A DNA stretch of 64,000 nucleotides, from NCBI RefSeq assembly GCF_000018685.1, contig NC_010001.1:946001-1010000 (forward strand). The letters are read 5' to 3'. Position 1 is the stretch's first letter, and every line of letters begins with the position of its first letter. This DNA comes from Lachnoclostridium phytofermentans ISDg (GTDB lineage: Bacteria > Bacillota > Clostridia > Lachnospirales > Lachnospiraceae). The position numbers and the translations under genes are program-made. Under the pieces are notes generated by a model, which searched no databases, had not been told where the DNA came from, and saw only the letters and a program-made list of their open reading frames with translations. Below, piece by piece: positions 26,208 to 35,139 of the stretch.

Positions 26208-26341
26208 GAATAATAAAATAGTTTTTAATTTCTTAATCTTCTACGGAACATGTAGAGGATAAGTGAAGCATCATATGACTCTATGTATGTGTAACTATTT
26301 ATCGTTATAATATGGCGCTAAAGCGCGGAATGGATGTTAAG

Positions 26342-27007
26342 ATGGAGAAGAAAGAAATTTTTAAAACAGTGGATCATACATTACTAACACAGACTGCTAC
26401 ATGGAAGGATATTAAGCAAATCTGCGATGATGCAATTACCTATCAGACTGCATCAGTTTGTATTCCACCTTCTTTTGTAAAACGTGCAAAAGAATATGTT
26501 GATGGGCGTATGGCCGTATGTACAGTTATTGGTTTCCCAAATGGTTATAATACAACCTATGTAAAAGTTATGGAAACTAAGGAAGCTCTTGATAACGGAG
26601 CAGATGAGATTGATATGGTAGTAAATCTCGGTGATGTAAAAGATGGTAAGTTTGACGAAGTTCTAGAAGAGATACGCCAAATTAAGAAAGCATGTGGAGA
26701 TAAGATTCTGAAAGTAATTATTGAAACTTGTCTTCTTACAGAAGAAGAAAAAATTGCAATGTGTGATGTAGTTACGAAAAGCGGTGCGGATTATATCAAA
26801 ACCTCCACTGGATTTTCTACAGCAGGAGCAACTTTTGAAGATATTGAGCTTTTCTCAAAGCATATAGGTAAAGATGTTAAGATGAAAGCAGCTGGAGGCA
26901 TAACTTCTTTTGATGATGCAATAAGATTTATAGAACTTGGTGCTTCCCGTCTAGGTACAAGTCGCATCGTCAAATTAGCAAAAAATGAGTCTGCAAACGG
27001 CTATTAA
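26342..27007 (+). CDS. deoC: Deoxyribose-phosphate aldolase
   Basis: Cleaves 2-deoxyribose-5-phosphate to glyceraldehyde-3-phosphate and acetaldehyde. From ATG 26342 the product has 221 residues, the family length, and begins just before the conserved VDHTLLTQTAT; the frame is open to 26312, but that extension overlaps a hairpin (GGCGCTAAAGCGC) that looks like leader. Asp91 (EIDMVVNLG), Lys124 (ILKVIIE) and the Schiff-base Lys153 (DYIKTSTGF) are present. It acts after deoD and phosphopentomutase, which is not encoded here. Confidence 0.95.
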   Translation: MEKKEIFKTVDHTLLTQTATWKDIKQICDDAITYQTASVCIPPSFVKRAKEYVDGRMAVCTVIGFPNGYNTTYVKVMETKEALDNGADEIDMVVNLGDVKDGKFDEVLEEIRQIKKACGDKILKVIIETCLLTEEEKIAMCDVVTKSGADYIKTSTGFSTAGATFEDIELFSKHIGKDVKMKAAGGITSFDDAIRFIELGASRLGTSRIVKLAKNESANGY

Positions 27008-27055
27008 TGCATAGTGGGCTTGTAAAAAAATTATAATTGAAAGGGCGTGCACATC

Positions 27056-27583
27056 ATGAAGGACGAGGATAATAATATGGAATTTACATTTCCAGCTTGT
27101 AGGCAAGCTGGAGAGTTAGTGCCAATAAAGGCAGACCAATTACCTTCCGATGAAATTATGAACGATTCAGTATGCAAGAATCTCATTAGAGAGGCAATTG
27201 GTATGTTGAAACGTTCTTATGCACCGTATTCTAGTTTCCATGTTGGAGCTGCATTACTGACAAAAACGAATAAAATCTACACTGGTTGTAATATTGAAAA
27301 TGCAACTTTTACACCAACGAATTGTGCAGAAAGAACAGCATTTTTTAAAGCAGTCAGTGAAGGAGAAAAAGATTTTGTAGCCATTGCTGTCGTTGGAGGA
27401 AGAAAAGGAAATATTATTGATTATTGTCCACCTTGCGGAGTATGTAGGCAAGTTATGATGGAATTTTGTGATCCAAAAAAATTCATTATAATTTTAGCAA
27501 AATCTGAAGAGGATTATTGTGCATACACACTTGCTGATATTCTTCCATTGGGATTTTCAGCAAAAAATATAGAGGACGAATAG
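27056..27583 (+). CDS. cdd: Cytidine deaminase with an extended N-terminus
   Basis: Zinc-dependent deaminase converting cytidine/deoxycytidine to uridine/deoxyuridine. The catalytic motifs are ATFTPTNCAERTAFF (zinc Cys and proton-shuttling Glu) and PPCGVCRQV (two zinc Cys). The core begins near LIREAIGMLKRSYAPYSSFHVGAALL. About 40 extra residues precede it, including a PACRQAG segment encoded by a perfect palindrome at 27091-27112. Starts at 27056 and 27077 (GAGGA upstream) are both possible, and GTG 27047 is less likely. It closes the deoD-deoC-cdd group. Confidence 0.93.
   Translation: MKDEDNNMEFTFPACRQAGELVPIKADQLPSDEIMNDSVCKNLIREAIGMLKRSYAPYSSFHVGAALLTKTNKIYTGCNIENATFTPTNCAERTAFFKAVSEGEKDFVAIAVVGGRKGNIIDYCPPCGVCRQVMMEFCDPKKFIIILAKSEEDYCAYTLADILPLGFSAKNIEDE
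27091..27112. repeat. 22-bp palindrome inside the 5' end of cdd
   Basis: TCCAGCTTG and CAAGCTGGA flank a TAGG centre. It is translated as PACRQAG in the cdd frame. Short palindromes coding for this heptapeptide are a known type of insertion in other bacteria (recalled, not checked). Confidence 0.6.
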
Positions 27584-27680
27584 GGTGTAAATAACATTAT
27601 GTAATGTTCCCTAAGTTACAACAATAATTACCAAAAAATAATTATCAAAAAAATATTTTGTTACCATAGGAATTGAACAT

Positions 27681-27749
27681 GCTATTATAAATCAGCATAA
27701 TACTTCTACTGATGTAGTAAGTATTTGCTGATTTATAATAGCTTTTTTG
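27681..27749 (+). terminator. Terminator of the deoD-deoC-cdd unit
   Basis: A 17-bp perfect stem, GCTATTATAAATCAGCA (27681-27697) with 27726-27742, encloses a second AATACTT/AAGTATT stem and ends in TTTTTT. The rest of 27584-27945 is AT-rich promoter sequence; a weaker hairpin at 27830-27862 is followed by A's. Confidence 0.88.
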
Positions 27750-27945
27750 TTGCCAAACTATATTGAGATAAATCTTTCGTATACTGTGGATGAATTATAA
27801 ATTTCTTTTAAAATTTGGGGATAAATGAAGTAATTCTTATGAAAAGACAGTATAAGAATTGCAAAAAAAGCGAATTATAGATAGCAAATAGAAAAAACTG
27901 ATTTAACAAGGTATTTCTATTAAAGAAACTTTGGAGGAGTCTGTG

Positions 27946-29109
27946 ATGAAAAAGATTATTTCTCTTATGCTAATTCTTGCCATGGCAATAGCAGTTTTAG
28001 CTGGTTGCGGTAAGAAAGACACTGGAAAGCCTAATGGTAATGCCGGAACAACTCCTGGTGTAACGGATGGCGCTACGAATGAAAATAACAATAATAACGC
28101 AAATAACAACAATAACAACAAACCGGAAGGGTACGAGTTAGCACTTGTAACCGATGTTGGTACGATTAATGATAAGTCTTTCAACCAGGGTGCATGGGAA
28201 GGTCTAAGCAAATATGCGACTGAGAAGAATAAGACTTATAAGTATTACCAGCCAGCAGAAGCCACAACTGCAGCTTATATTGATACAATTGCACTTGCAG
28301 TTAAGGGTGGAGCAAAATTAATAGTTTGTCCTGGATATAAGTTCTCTGAAGCAGTTTTCGAAGCGCAGACTACATATCCAGATGTGAAATTTATCATCTT
28401 GGATAGTCAGCCAGAAAAAGGAGAAGACAAAACAATTAAGGATAACGTATATGCTGTTTACTATGCGGAGCATCAGGCTGGATTTTTAGCTGGTTATGCT
28501 GCTGTAAAAGAAGGCTATACAAAGCTTGGTTTTATGGGCGGTATGGCTGTTCCAGCAGTAATACATTTTGGATATGGTTTTATTCTTGGTGCAGAAACAG
28601 CAGCGAAAGAAATGGGTATTGATAAAATTGATATGAAGTATCACTATACAGGAGGTTTTGCAGCAACTCCAGAGGCGCAAACAACAGCAGCTTCTTGGTA
28701 TCGAAGCGGAACACAAGTTATTTTTGGTTGTGGCGGAGCAGTAGGTAACTCAGTTATGGCTGCTGCTCAAGATAACAATGGTAAAGTAATTGGCGTTGAC
28801 GTTGATCAAAGCTCAGAATCAGCTACAGTAATTACTTCTGCTATGAAAGAGCTTAATAAATCAGTATACGATGGTATTGCTTTGTTTTATGAAGGAAAAT
28901 TCCCAGGTGGTAAGATTGTAACGCTTGATGTAACTACGGAGGGTGTAGGTCTTCCATTAAAGACATCAAAGTTTGAGAAATTTAAAGAGGCTGATTATGG
29001 TGCAGTATATGCAAAATTAGTTTCAGGAGAATATGCTCCGAAGGTGGAAGGAATTGATGCTGTAACTAAATTACCTGTAACTATTGTCAAAATTGATGAA
29101 GTTAAGTAA
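27946..29109 (+). CDS. BMP/PnrA-family nucleoside-binding lipoprotein
   Basis: From ATG 27946 (GGAGG eight bases before) the product has 387 residues: signal peptide with lipobox LAGC (Cys21), an Asn-rich low-complexity linker (about 35-68), then a BMP fold. LVTDVGTINDKSFNQGAWEGL is the canonical PnrA/BmpA N-terminal motif, and the DSQPE and FGCGGAVGNSVM segments follow. PnrA-type proteins bind purine and pyrimidine nucleosides and deliver them to NupOPQ-like ABC importers, exactly the genes that follow. A hairpin between it and the ATPase gene probably sets binding protein in excess over the transporter. Confidence 0.93.
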   Translation: MKKIISLMLILAMAIAVLAGCGKKDTGKPNGNAGTTPGVTDGATNENNNNNANNNNNNKPEGYELALVTDVGTINDKSFNQGAWEGLSKYATEKNKTYKYYQPAEATTAAYIDTIALAVKGGAKLIVCPGYKFSEAVFEAQTTYPDVKFIILDSQPEKGEDKTIKDNVYAVYYAEHQAGFLAGYAAVKEGYTKLGFMGGMAVPAVIHFGYGFILGAETAAKEMGIDKIDMKYHYTGGFAATPEAQTTAASWYRSGTQVIFGCGGAVGNSVMAAAQDNNGKVIGVDVDQSSESATVITSAMKELNKSVYDGIALFYEGKFPGGKIVTLDVTTEGVGLPLKTSKFEKFKEADYGAVYAKLVSGEYAPKVEGIDAVTKLPVTIVKIDEVK

Positions 29110-29137
29110 ATAGATCATTTGTAAATGGATTAGGAGG

Positions 29138-29182
29138 GCTGTTGCAATATGGGGTAATGACAACCATGTTGTAACAGCTTTT
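29138..29182 (+). terminator. Attenuating hairpin between binding-protein and ATPase genes
   Basis: GCTGTTGCAATATGG (29138-29152) pairs with ACCATGTTGTAACAGC (29163-29178) with one bulge, followed by TTTT. Partial termination here would explain higher expression of the lipoprotein. Confidence 0.65.
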
Positions 29183-29210
29183 CCTTCATGACAAGGAGGG
29201 AGTAATACCT

Positions 29211-30740
29211 TTGGACTACATTATCGAAATGTTAGGAATCACAAAAGAATTTCCTGGGATTATAGCAAATGATAATATTACCCTTCAGTTAAAGAAGGGA
29301 GAAATTCATGCTTTGCTTGGTGAAAATGGCGCAGGAAAATCCACTCTGATGAGTGTTTTGTTTGGTTTATATCAACCAGAAAAAGGTTCTGTTAAAGTAA
29401 AAGGGAAAACTGTGAAAATTAATGGTCCATTGGATGCGAATGCACTTGGGATTGGTATGGTGCATCAGCATTTTAAGTTAGTTCATAATTTCACGGTTCT
29501 ACAAAACATCATACTTGGTGTAGAAACTGTGAGCGGTGGTTTTCTTAAAATGGAAGATGCCAGAAAAAAGGTGTTAGAATTAAGTGAGCGTTATCACCTT
29601 GCTGTAAATCCTGATGCTTATGTTTCAGACATTTCTGTTGGTATGCAGCAAAGAATAGAAATCTTAAAGATGCTATACCGCGAAAATGAGATATTAATAT
29701 TTGATGAACCAACTGCAGTACTTACCCCTCAGGAAATTGATGAGTTAATGAACATTATGAAAGGCCTTGCAAAAGAGGGAAAATCGATTTTATTTATCAC
29801 TCATAAGTTAAATGAGATAAAAGCGGTAGCAAATCGATGCTCCGTATTACGTCGTGGTAGATATATTGGTACAGTCGATGTGAAAACAACGGAAAAAGAA
29901 AAAATGTCTGAGATGATGGTCGGTCGTAAGGTCAATTTTAGAGTTGAAAAAAAAGCTGCAAGAACTAAAGATGTCGTATTGGATGTAAAGACATTAACCG
30001 TTCATTCAAAACAAAAAGGTAACAAAAAAGCTTTGGTTAATGAAGTGAGTTTTGAAGTGAAAAGAGGAGAGATTGTAAGTATCGCTGGAATTGACGGGAA
30101 TGGTCAATCGGAATTGGTGAAAGCAATTACTGGATTAATCAAATGCGATAGTGGTTCTTTAAAATTTCATGGTGAAGACATTACGAAAAAGACGATACGT
30201 TATCGAAATATTCATGGTTTATCCCACATTCCGGAGGATCGTCATAAACATGGCCTTGTTCTTGAATATACGGTTCAGGATAATCTTGTTTTACAAGAGT
30301 ATTTTACAAAGAAATATCAAAAGGGCGGATTTTTAAAAAGAGGTGCTATCCGCGAGAATGCGGAGAGGCTCATTGATCAATATGATATAAGAAGTGGACA
30401 GGGAGCAATTACAACATGCCGAAGTATGTCTGGTGGAAATCAGCAAAAGGTTATCATAGCAAGAGAAATAGAACGTAAACCAGAGCTTTTAGTAGCAGTA
30501 CAGCCAACAAGAGGACTGGATGTTGGTGCAATCGAATTTGTTCACAAGCAACTAATAGCAGAAAGAGATAAGGGAAGCGGTGTTCTACTGGTATCATTTG
30601 AATTAGATGAAGTAATGAATTTAAGCGACCGTATCTTAGTAATGTATGAGGGAGAAATTGTAGCTTCTTTTAAACCAGAGGAAGTTACGATACAGGAATT
30701 AGGCCTTTACATGGCTGGATCAAAAAGGAGGAAGGCTTAG
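29211..30740 (+). CDS. Nucleoside ABC transporter ATPase with two ABC domains (NupO/YufO-like)
   Basis: A 509-residue double ATPase read from TTG 29211, ten bases after AAGGAGGG. Domain 1 (1-245) has Walker A GENGAGKST, a degenerate signature (DISVGMQQRIEIL) and Walker B LIFDEPT. Domain 2 (255-500) has the modified Walker A GIDGNGQSE and signature MSGGNQQK, as usual in the carbohydrate/nucleoside importer class. It drives uptake of the nucleosides captured by the upstream lipoprotein through the two permeases encoded next. Three bases separate it from the next gene. Confidence 0.94.
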   Translation: MDYIIEMLGITKEFPGIIANDNITLQLKKGEIHALLGENGAGKSTLMSVLFGLYQPEKGSVKVKGKTVKINGPLDANALGIGMVHQHFKLVHNFTVLQNIILGVETVSGGFLKMEDARKKVLELSERYHLAVNPDAYVSDISVGMQQRIEILKMLYRENEILIFDEPTAVLTPQEIDELMNIMKGLAKEGKSILFITHKLNEIKAVANRCSVLRRGRYIGTVDVKTTEKEKMSEMMVGRKVNFRVEKKAARTKDVVLDVKTLTVHSKQKGNKKALVNEVSFEVKRGEIVSIAGIDGNGQSELVKAITGLIKCDSGSLKFHGEDITKKTIRYRNIHGLSHIPEDRHKHGLVLEYTVQDNLVLQEYFTKKYQKGGFLKRGAIRENAERLIDQYDIRSGQGAITTCRSMSGGNQQKVIIAREIERKPELLVAVQPTRGLDVGAIEFVHKQLIAERDKGSGVLLVSFELDEVMNLSDRILVMYEGEIVASFKPEEVTIQELGLYMAGSKRRKA

Positions 30741-30743
30741 AAG

Positions 30744-32171
30744 ATGAGTGGAAATGGTAATTCATCAAAGAAAATCGGTGGAAAAAACTTTGGGTTAATT
30801 TCCTCAATTTTTGCAATTATCCTGGGCCTTCTGGTTGGTTTTTTCATCCTGTTGTATTCTAATCCAAGTCAGGCAATCGGGGGTTTTAGAACAATTTTAA
30901 CCGGTGCACTTACGGATGGAAGCAAGGGAATTGGCATGGTTTTATACTATGCAACACCAATTATTTGTACCGGTCTTTCTGTCGGATTTGCTTTTAAAAC
31001 AGGATTATTTAATATCGGAGCAACAGGACAATTTACAGTTGGTGCATTTGCTGCAGTAGTGGTAGGAATTACAGTAACAAAGCTTGGGAACGTTCACTGG
31101 GTGGTAGCTTTATTAGCTTCGGTTATTGCAGGTGCTCTTTGGGCTTTAATTCCTGGTTTATTAAAAGCTTATGCTAACATCAATGAAGTAATTGCGGGAA
31201 TTATGACAAATTATATTGGTTTGTATCTTGTTAACTGGTCAGTTAAGGATTCTAAAGCATTATTTAATATGTTAGAGAATCGCTCAAAACCGGTAGCGCC
31301 TACTGCCATCATACCGAAAGCTGGGCTAAATCAAATCTTTAAAGGATCTTATGTAAATGCAGGTATTATCATTGCAATTGTTGTAGCTATTATTATTTAT
31401 ATCATTTTAGACAAAACAACCTTTGGTTATGAATTAAAAGCAGTTGGTTTTAATCGTGATGCTAGTAAGTACGCAGGTATTAATGAGAAGAAGAGCATTA
31501 TATGGTCTATGGTTATTTCAGGGGCATTGGCTGGCCTTGGTGGTGGATTATTATATCTTGCTGGTTCAGGAAAATACATTGAGGTTGTGGATGAGTTAGC
31601 ATCGGAAGGATTTGATGGTATTTCAGTTGCTTTACTTGGATTATCACACCCACTTGGCATCTTATTAGCGGCTATATTCATTGCTTATATCAAACAAGGT
31701 GGATTTTACCTACAGCTTTTTGAATATTCGAAAGAAATCATTGATATCATCATTGCAGTAATTATTTACTTTAGTGCTTTCTCGATGATAGTTAGAAGTT
31801 TCATCTCTAATCGAGAACGCAAACGCAGAAAAGAACGTACTGGAGGTAGTGCTCAAATACCAACTCCAATCAATGAACCATCAGTTTATGGAAGTGATAC
31901 CGAAGAAGAAATTAGAGAAGCGACGAAAAAGGATATAATGAGAGAGGATGTACCGAAAGAGGATGACTTAGAAAATGATTTTGTAGGTACTTTAAAAGAG
32001 GATAGCGAAGTAGATGCTTTTAAAGAAGATACTGAAAAAGTTGCTTTAAAAGAAGGTGCTTTAAAAGAAGGTGCTTTAAGAGAGGATAAAGAAAGTACTT
32101 TAAATGATAATAAAGAAGGTTCTTTAAAAGAAGATAACAACGAAGATAAGAAGGAAGGAGGTAACAAATAA
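30744..32171 (+). CDS. Nucleoside ABC transporter permease with a long repetitive acidic C-terminal tail (NupP-like)
   Basis: A 475-residue protein. Residues 1-355 are a normal BPD_transp_2 permease with about nine to ten helices (GLSVGFAFKTGLFNIGATGQF is the family motif). Beyond RSFISNRERKRRK there are about 115 extra hydrophilic residues, rich in Glu, Lys and Asp and containing repeats such as ALKEGALKEGALRED, ending at the next gene. The repeats are reflected in 15-bp DNA repeats at about 32041-32085. The tail is cytoplasmic by topology and has no counterpart that I know of in NupP. The next gene begins within its stop codon (TAATG). Confidence 0.9.
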   Translation: MSGNGNSSKKIGGKNFGLISSIFAIILGLLVGFFILLYSNPSQAIGGFRTILTGALTDGSKGIGMVLYYATPIICTGLSVGFAFKTGLFNIGATGQFTVGAFAAVVVGITVTKLGNVHWVVALLASVIAGALWALIPGLLKAYANINEVIAGIMTNYIGLYLVNWSVKDSKALFNMLENRSKPVAPTAIIPKAGLNQIFKGSYVNAGIIIAIVVAIIIYIILDKTTFGYELKAVGFNRDASKYAGINEKKSIIWSMVISGALAGLGGGLLYLAGSGKYIEVVDELASEGFDGISVALLGLSHPLGILLAAIFIAYIKQGGFYLQLFEYSKEIIDIIIAVIIYFSAFSMIVRSFISNRERKRRKERTGGSAQIPTPINEPSVYGSDTEEEIREATKKDIMREDVPKEDDLENDFVGTLKEDSEVDAFKEDTEKVALKEGALKEGALREDKESTLNDNKEGSLKEDNNEDKKEGGNK

Positions 32172-33124
32172 TGAGTGCCGTATATTTTATGTTTCAACAG
32201 ACTATGTTATTTGCAATCCCCCTTTTAATTGTAGCTCTTGGTGGAATGTTTTCCGAGAGAAGTGGAGTTGTCAATATTGCTTTAGAAGGTATTATGACGA
32301 TAGGAGCGTTTGCAAGTATTTTATTTATTAATAAGTTCCAGAATAGAATGAGTGGACAGCCTCTCTTACTTTTAGCGATTTTGGTTGCTGCATTGGCAGG
32401 GATTATTTTTTCACTATTTCATGCTTATGCTTCAATTCATATGAAAGCGGATCAGACAATATCCGGTACCGCACTAAATATGTTTGCTCCAGCATTTGCA
32501 ATATTTACTGCAAGACAGATTCAAGGTGTTCAGCAGATTAACTTTGATAATACCTTCCGTATTCAGAAAGTTCCAGTACTTGGTGATATTCCAATACTTG
32601 GGGAATTATTATTTCAGAATTCTTATATTACAACTTACCTAGGATTTCTAGTTCTAATCATTGCATCCATTGTTTTGTATAAGACGAAGTTTGGTTTACG
32701 TCTTCGTGCCTGTGGAGAGCACCCTCAAGCAGCAGATTCTGTTGGGATAAGTGTATACAGAATGAGATATTCAGGTGTTCTTCTATCAGGTTTGCTTGGT
32801 GGTATTGGCGGTTTGGTTTTCGTCATTCCAACGTCAACAAACTTTAATGCCAGTGTCGCTGGGTACGGTTTCCTTGCGTTAGCTGTTTTGATTTTTGGTC
32901 AATGGAAACCTATTCGTATACTTTATGCAGCATTGTTTTTTGGATTGATGAAAACAATTGCGTCTGCTTACTCAGGAATTCCGTTTCTTGCAAGGCTTGG
33001 AATTCCAAGTTATTTGTATAAGATGATACCTTATATTGCAACTTTGATTGTACTTGCCTTTACCTCTAAGAAATCACAGGCTCCAAAAGCAGCCGGCGTT
33101 CCTTACGATAAGGGAAAGCGCTAG
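32171..33124 (+). CDS. Nucleoside ABC transporter permease, second subunit (NupQ-like)
   Basis: A 317-residue membrane protein of the BPD_transp_2 family, with the motif MFSERSGVVNIALEGIMTIGAF near the N-terminus and the coupling region KFGLRLRACGEHPQAADSVGIS near residue 185. It pairs with the preceding permease as a heterodimer. Its start shares one base with the upstream stop, so synthesis is coupled. The cassette ends with a terminator at 33145-33179. Confidence 0.94.
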   Translation: MSAVYFMFQQTMLFAIPLLIVALGGMFSERSGVVNIALEGIMTIGAFASILFINKFQNRMSGQPLLLLAILVAALAGIIFSLFHAYASIHMKADQTISGTALNMFAPAFAIFTARQIQGVQQINFDNTFRIQKVPVLGDIPILGELLFQNSYITTYLGFLVLIIASIVLYKTKFGLRLRACGEHPQAADSVGISVYRMRYSGVLLSGLLGGIGGLVFVIPTSTNFNASVAGYGFLALAVLIFGQWKPIRILYAALFFGLMKTIASAYSGIPFLARLGIPSYLYKMIPYIATLIVLAFTSKKSQAPKAAGVPYDKGKR

Positions 33125-33144
33125 AATATCTATTGTTATATAAA

Positions 33145-33179
33145 ACAAGGAAAAGCTCATGAAACGTGCTTTTCCTTGT
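33145..33179. terminator. Terminator between the nucleoside importer and the M32 peptidase
   Basis: ACAAGGAAAAGC (33145-33156) pairs perfectly with GCTTTTCCTTGT (33168-33179). The arms carry A- and T-runs, so it can serve both converging genes. Confidence 0.75.
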
Positions 33180-33217
33180 CTTGTTTGATACTAAAAAATT
33201 GATTGCAATAAGATAAC

Positions 33218-34723
33218 TTATAACTGATATAATTTTGTATATTTATCTATTAGATAGTCTACATAGTAATCAGCGTTAAAGGATTCACCGGTCATCTCTA
33301 ATAATAATTCGTTGGTATTCTTAGTCGCACCATATTTATGAATATGTTCTCTTAATAAATCTACAATAGGTTTTAGATTTCCTTCTCTTAAGCATTCAGA
33401 AAAGTCAATTTTCGTTTGTATAAAGGCATAGATTTGAGAAGCGATTGCGTTACCAAGTGCGTAGGATGGAAAATATCCAAAGGTACCATGTGACCAGTGT
33501 ACATCTTGTAACACACCAAGGGTATCTGTTGGAGGCACAACTCCTAAATATTCTTCGTACTTTTCATTCCATATACGTGGTAGGTCGGATACTTCAATTT
33601 GTCCAGATATGAGAAGCTTCTCAATTTCATAACGTATCATGATATGAAGAGAATAAGTTAACTCATCTGCTTCCGTACGGATAAAATCAGGCTCTGCTTT
33701 GTTAATAGAAAGAATAAATTGGTCAAGTGATACATTCTTTAATTGTTCAGGGAATGTAGTAGTTAATTTATCCCACAGTGGAGCCCAAAAATCTTTACTG
33801 CGTCCAATGATATTTTCAAAGAAACGGGATTGTGATTCGTGAACACCCATGGAGGAACCATGACCTACAGGTGTTTGAGTTAAGGAATCATCAATATTCA
33901 TCTCGTAGATAGCATGGCCACCCTCGTGTATGGTAGAGAAGATGGAACTTTCGAGATTGTTTTTATAATAGTGTGTAGTGATTCTAACATCTTTGTTGTG
34001 TAGATTTGTTGTAAATGGATGTGCACTTTCTGCAATTACTCCACGTTTAAAATCAAATCCGAGGTACTCTGCAATGTATTTACAGAACTCTTTTTGTTTT
34101 TCAATATCATAAGATAAAGAATTATAGGATTTGTCTATGGAATCATTTTTAGCAACTACTTGCTTTAGTAAAGGTACGATTGCAGTACGTAGTTTTGCGA
34201 AGAATTCATCCAATTGCTTCATATCAATTCCTTCTTCAAAATCGTCTAGCAAAATATCGTAAAGGGCTTTGTTCTCATCGTTACGATAGCTAGCAAATTT
34301 CTTATTGTAGGAAACGATTTCTTCTAGTGTTGGAGCATAATCAGCAAAGCAATTTTTTTCTTTTGCAGCAGCCCAAATCGCAGCGGATTTTGCGGTCAAT
34401 TCACTATAAGCTTTATATTCTTCTGGTGGGATGCATTCCATTTCTTTTAACTGCTTATTCAGCTTCTTAACGATTTTTTGCTCATTGAATTCCAAGACAT
34501 CGAAATTCTCTGGTTTTGATAATTCATGTAATAGATTTTTAATGTCATCATTTACCATTGCATCAAAATATTCACCTGATAATAAACCAACAGCTTTTGC
34601 AGTATTTTCAAGGGCTTCAACTGGGGCAAGGGTTTCGGTATCCCATTGCAGTAAGATTAATGCAGTTTCTAATGCCATCATTTTGTTTAAGTGTGGAATT
34701 AATTTTTCATATTTTTCGTTCAT
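33218..34723 (-). CDS. M32-family metallocarboxypeptidase (carboxypeptidase Taq type)
   Basis: A 501-residue zinc carboxypeptidase. The active-site motif HEGGHAIYE (HExxH, near residue 265) and the downstream ESQSRFFENIIGRS are M32 signatures; DIRTTHYYK-like sequence and GYFPSYALGN near the C-terminus are also conserved. It is cytoplasmic, without a signal peptide, and removes C-terminal residues from peptides with broad specificity. The ATG at 34723 follows GAGGTTATAA. The leader carries the second copy of the pseudoknotted RNA described for the TlpA-like gene. No operon partner is evident. Confidence 0.93.
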   Translation of the reverse strand: MNEKYEKLIPHLNKMMALETALILLQWDTETLAPVEALENTAKAVGLLSGEYFDAMVNDDIKNLLHELSKPENFDVLEFNEQKIVKKLNKQLKEMECIPPEEYKAYSELTAKSAAIWAAAKEKNCFADYAPTLEEIVSYNKKFASYRNDENKALYDILLDDFEEGIDMKQLDEFFAKLRTAIVPLLKQVVAKNDSIDKSYNSLSYDIEKQKEFCKYIAEYLGFDFKRGVIAESAHPFTTNLHNKDVRITTHYYKNNLESSIFSTIHEGGHAIYEMNIDDSLTQTPVGHGSSMGVHESQSRFFENIIGRSKDFWAPLWDKLTTTFPEQLKNVSLDQFILSINKAEPDFIRTEADELTYSLHIMIRYEIEKLLISGQIEVSDLPRIWNEKYEEYLGVVPPTDTLGVLQDVHWSHGTFGYFPSYALGNAIASQIYAFIQTKIDFSECLREGNLKPIVDLLREHIHKYGATKNTNELLLEMTGESFNADYYVDYLIDKYTKLYQL

Positions 34724-34812
34724 TTATAACCTCATTTCTGCGCTACTTCTTGTCTTGCTTGCAAGGCAATGCATATCTTCAAGTTTGTGGAAACAGCGCA
34801 GACACAAACTTG
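34724..34812 (-). promoter_or_regulatory. Structured leader RNA with pseudoknot next to the ribosome-binding site (copy B)
   Basis: On the minus strand CAAGTTTGTG (34812-34803) pairs with CACAAACTTG (34789-34780) around a 13-nt loop containing TGCGCTG. That loop segment can pair with TAGCGCA at 34745-34739, just before AGAAATGAGG. Compared with copy A, one stem pair is swapped from T-A to A-T and the pseudoknot is shifted by one pair, so pairing is kept although sequence differs. Confidence 0.6.
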
Positions 34813-35139
34813 CGGAGTGAAAGATAGAAAATTCTTTTACTCTTGTTTTTTCATTCATAAATTGAATTAGTTTAAATTTTTTACCTGTAACTATGCAGTT
34901 GTATTAACTTATGTTTATTCAGTGAAAATAAACCTACTGGATAGTATTATTCCATAAAAACAATCTTTGCTCTACAGTATAATTTATCCAAAAAAATTAT
35001 AACATAGGAATTGTAGAATGGCTATTGTTTTTAATAAAATCGTAGAGGAATAGTATTGATGTTTCACTCAGGCTGTGGTATAAATAATTAAGAAAATTGA
35101 ATGAAATCTATAAGATGTATTAGGCAGTTGCCTTGATCC

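Noticed and set aside
31886..32197. Ser/Leu-rich minus-strand frame opposite the permease tail
   Set aside because: Low-complexity mirror of the repetitive Lys/Glu tail; no RBS.
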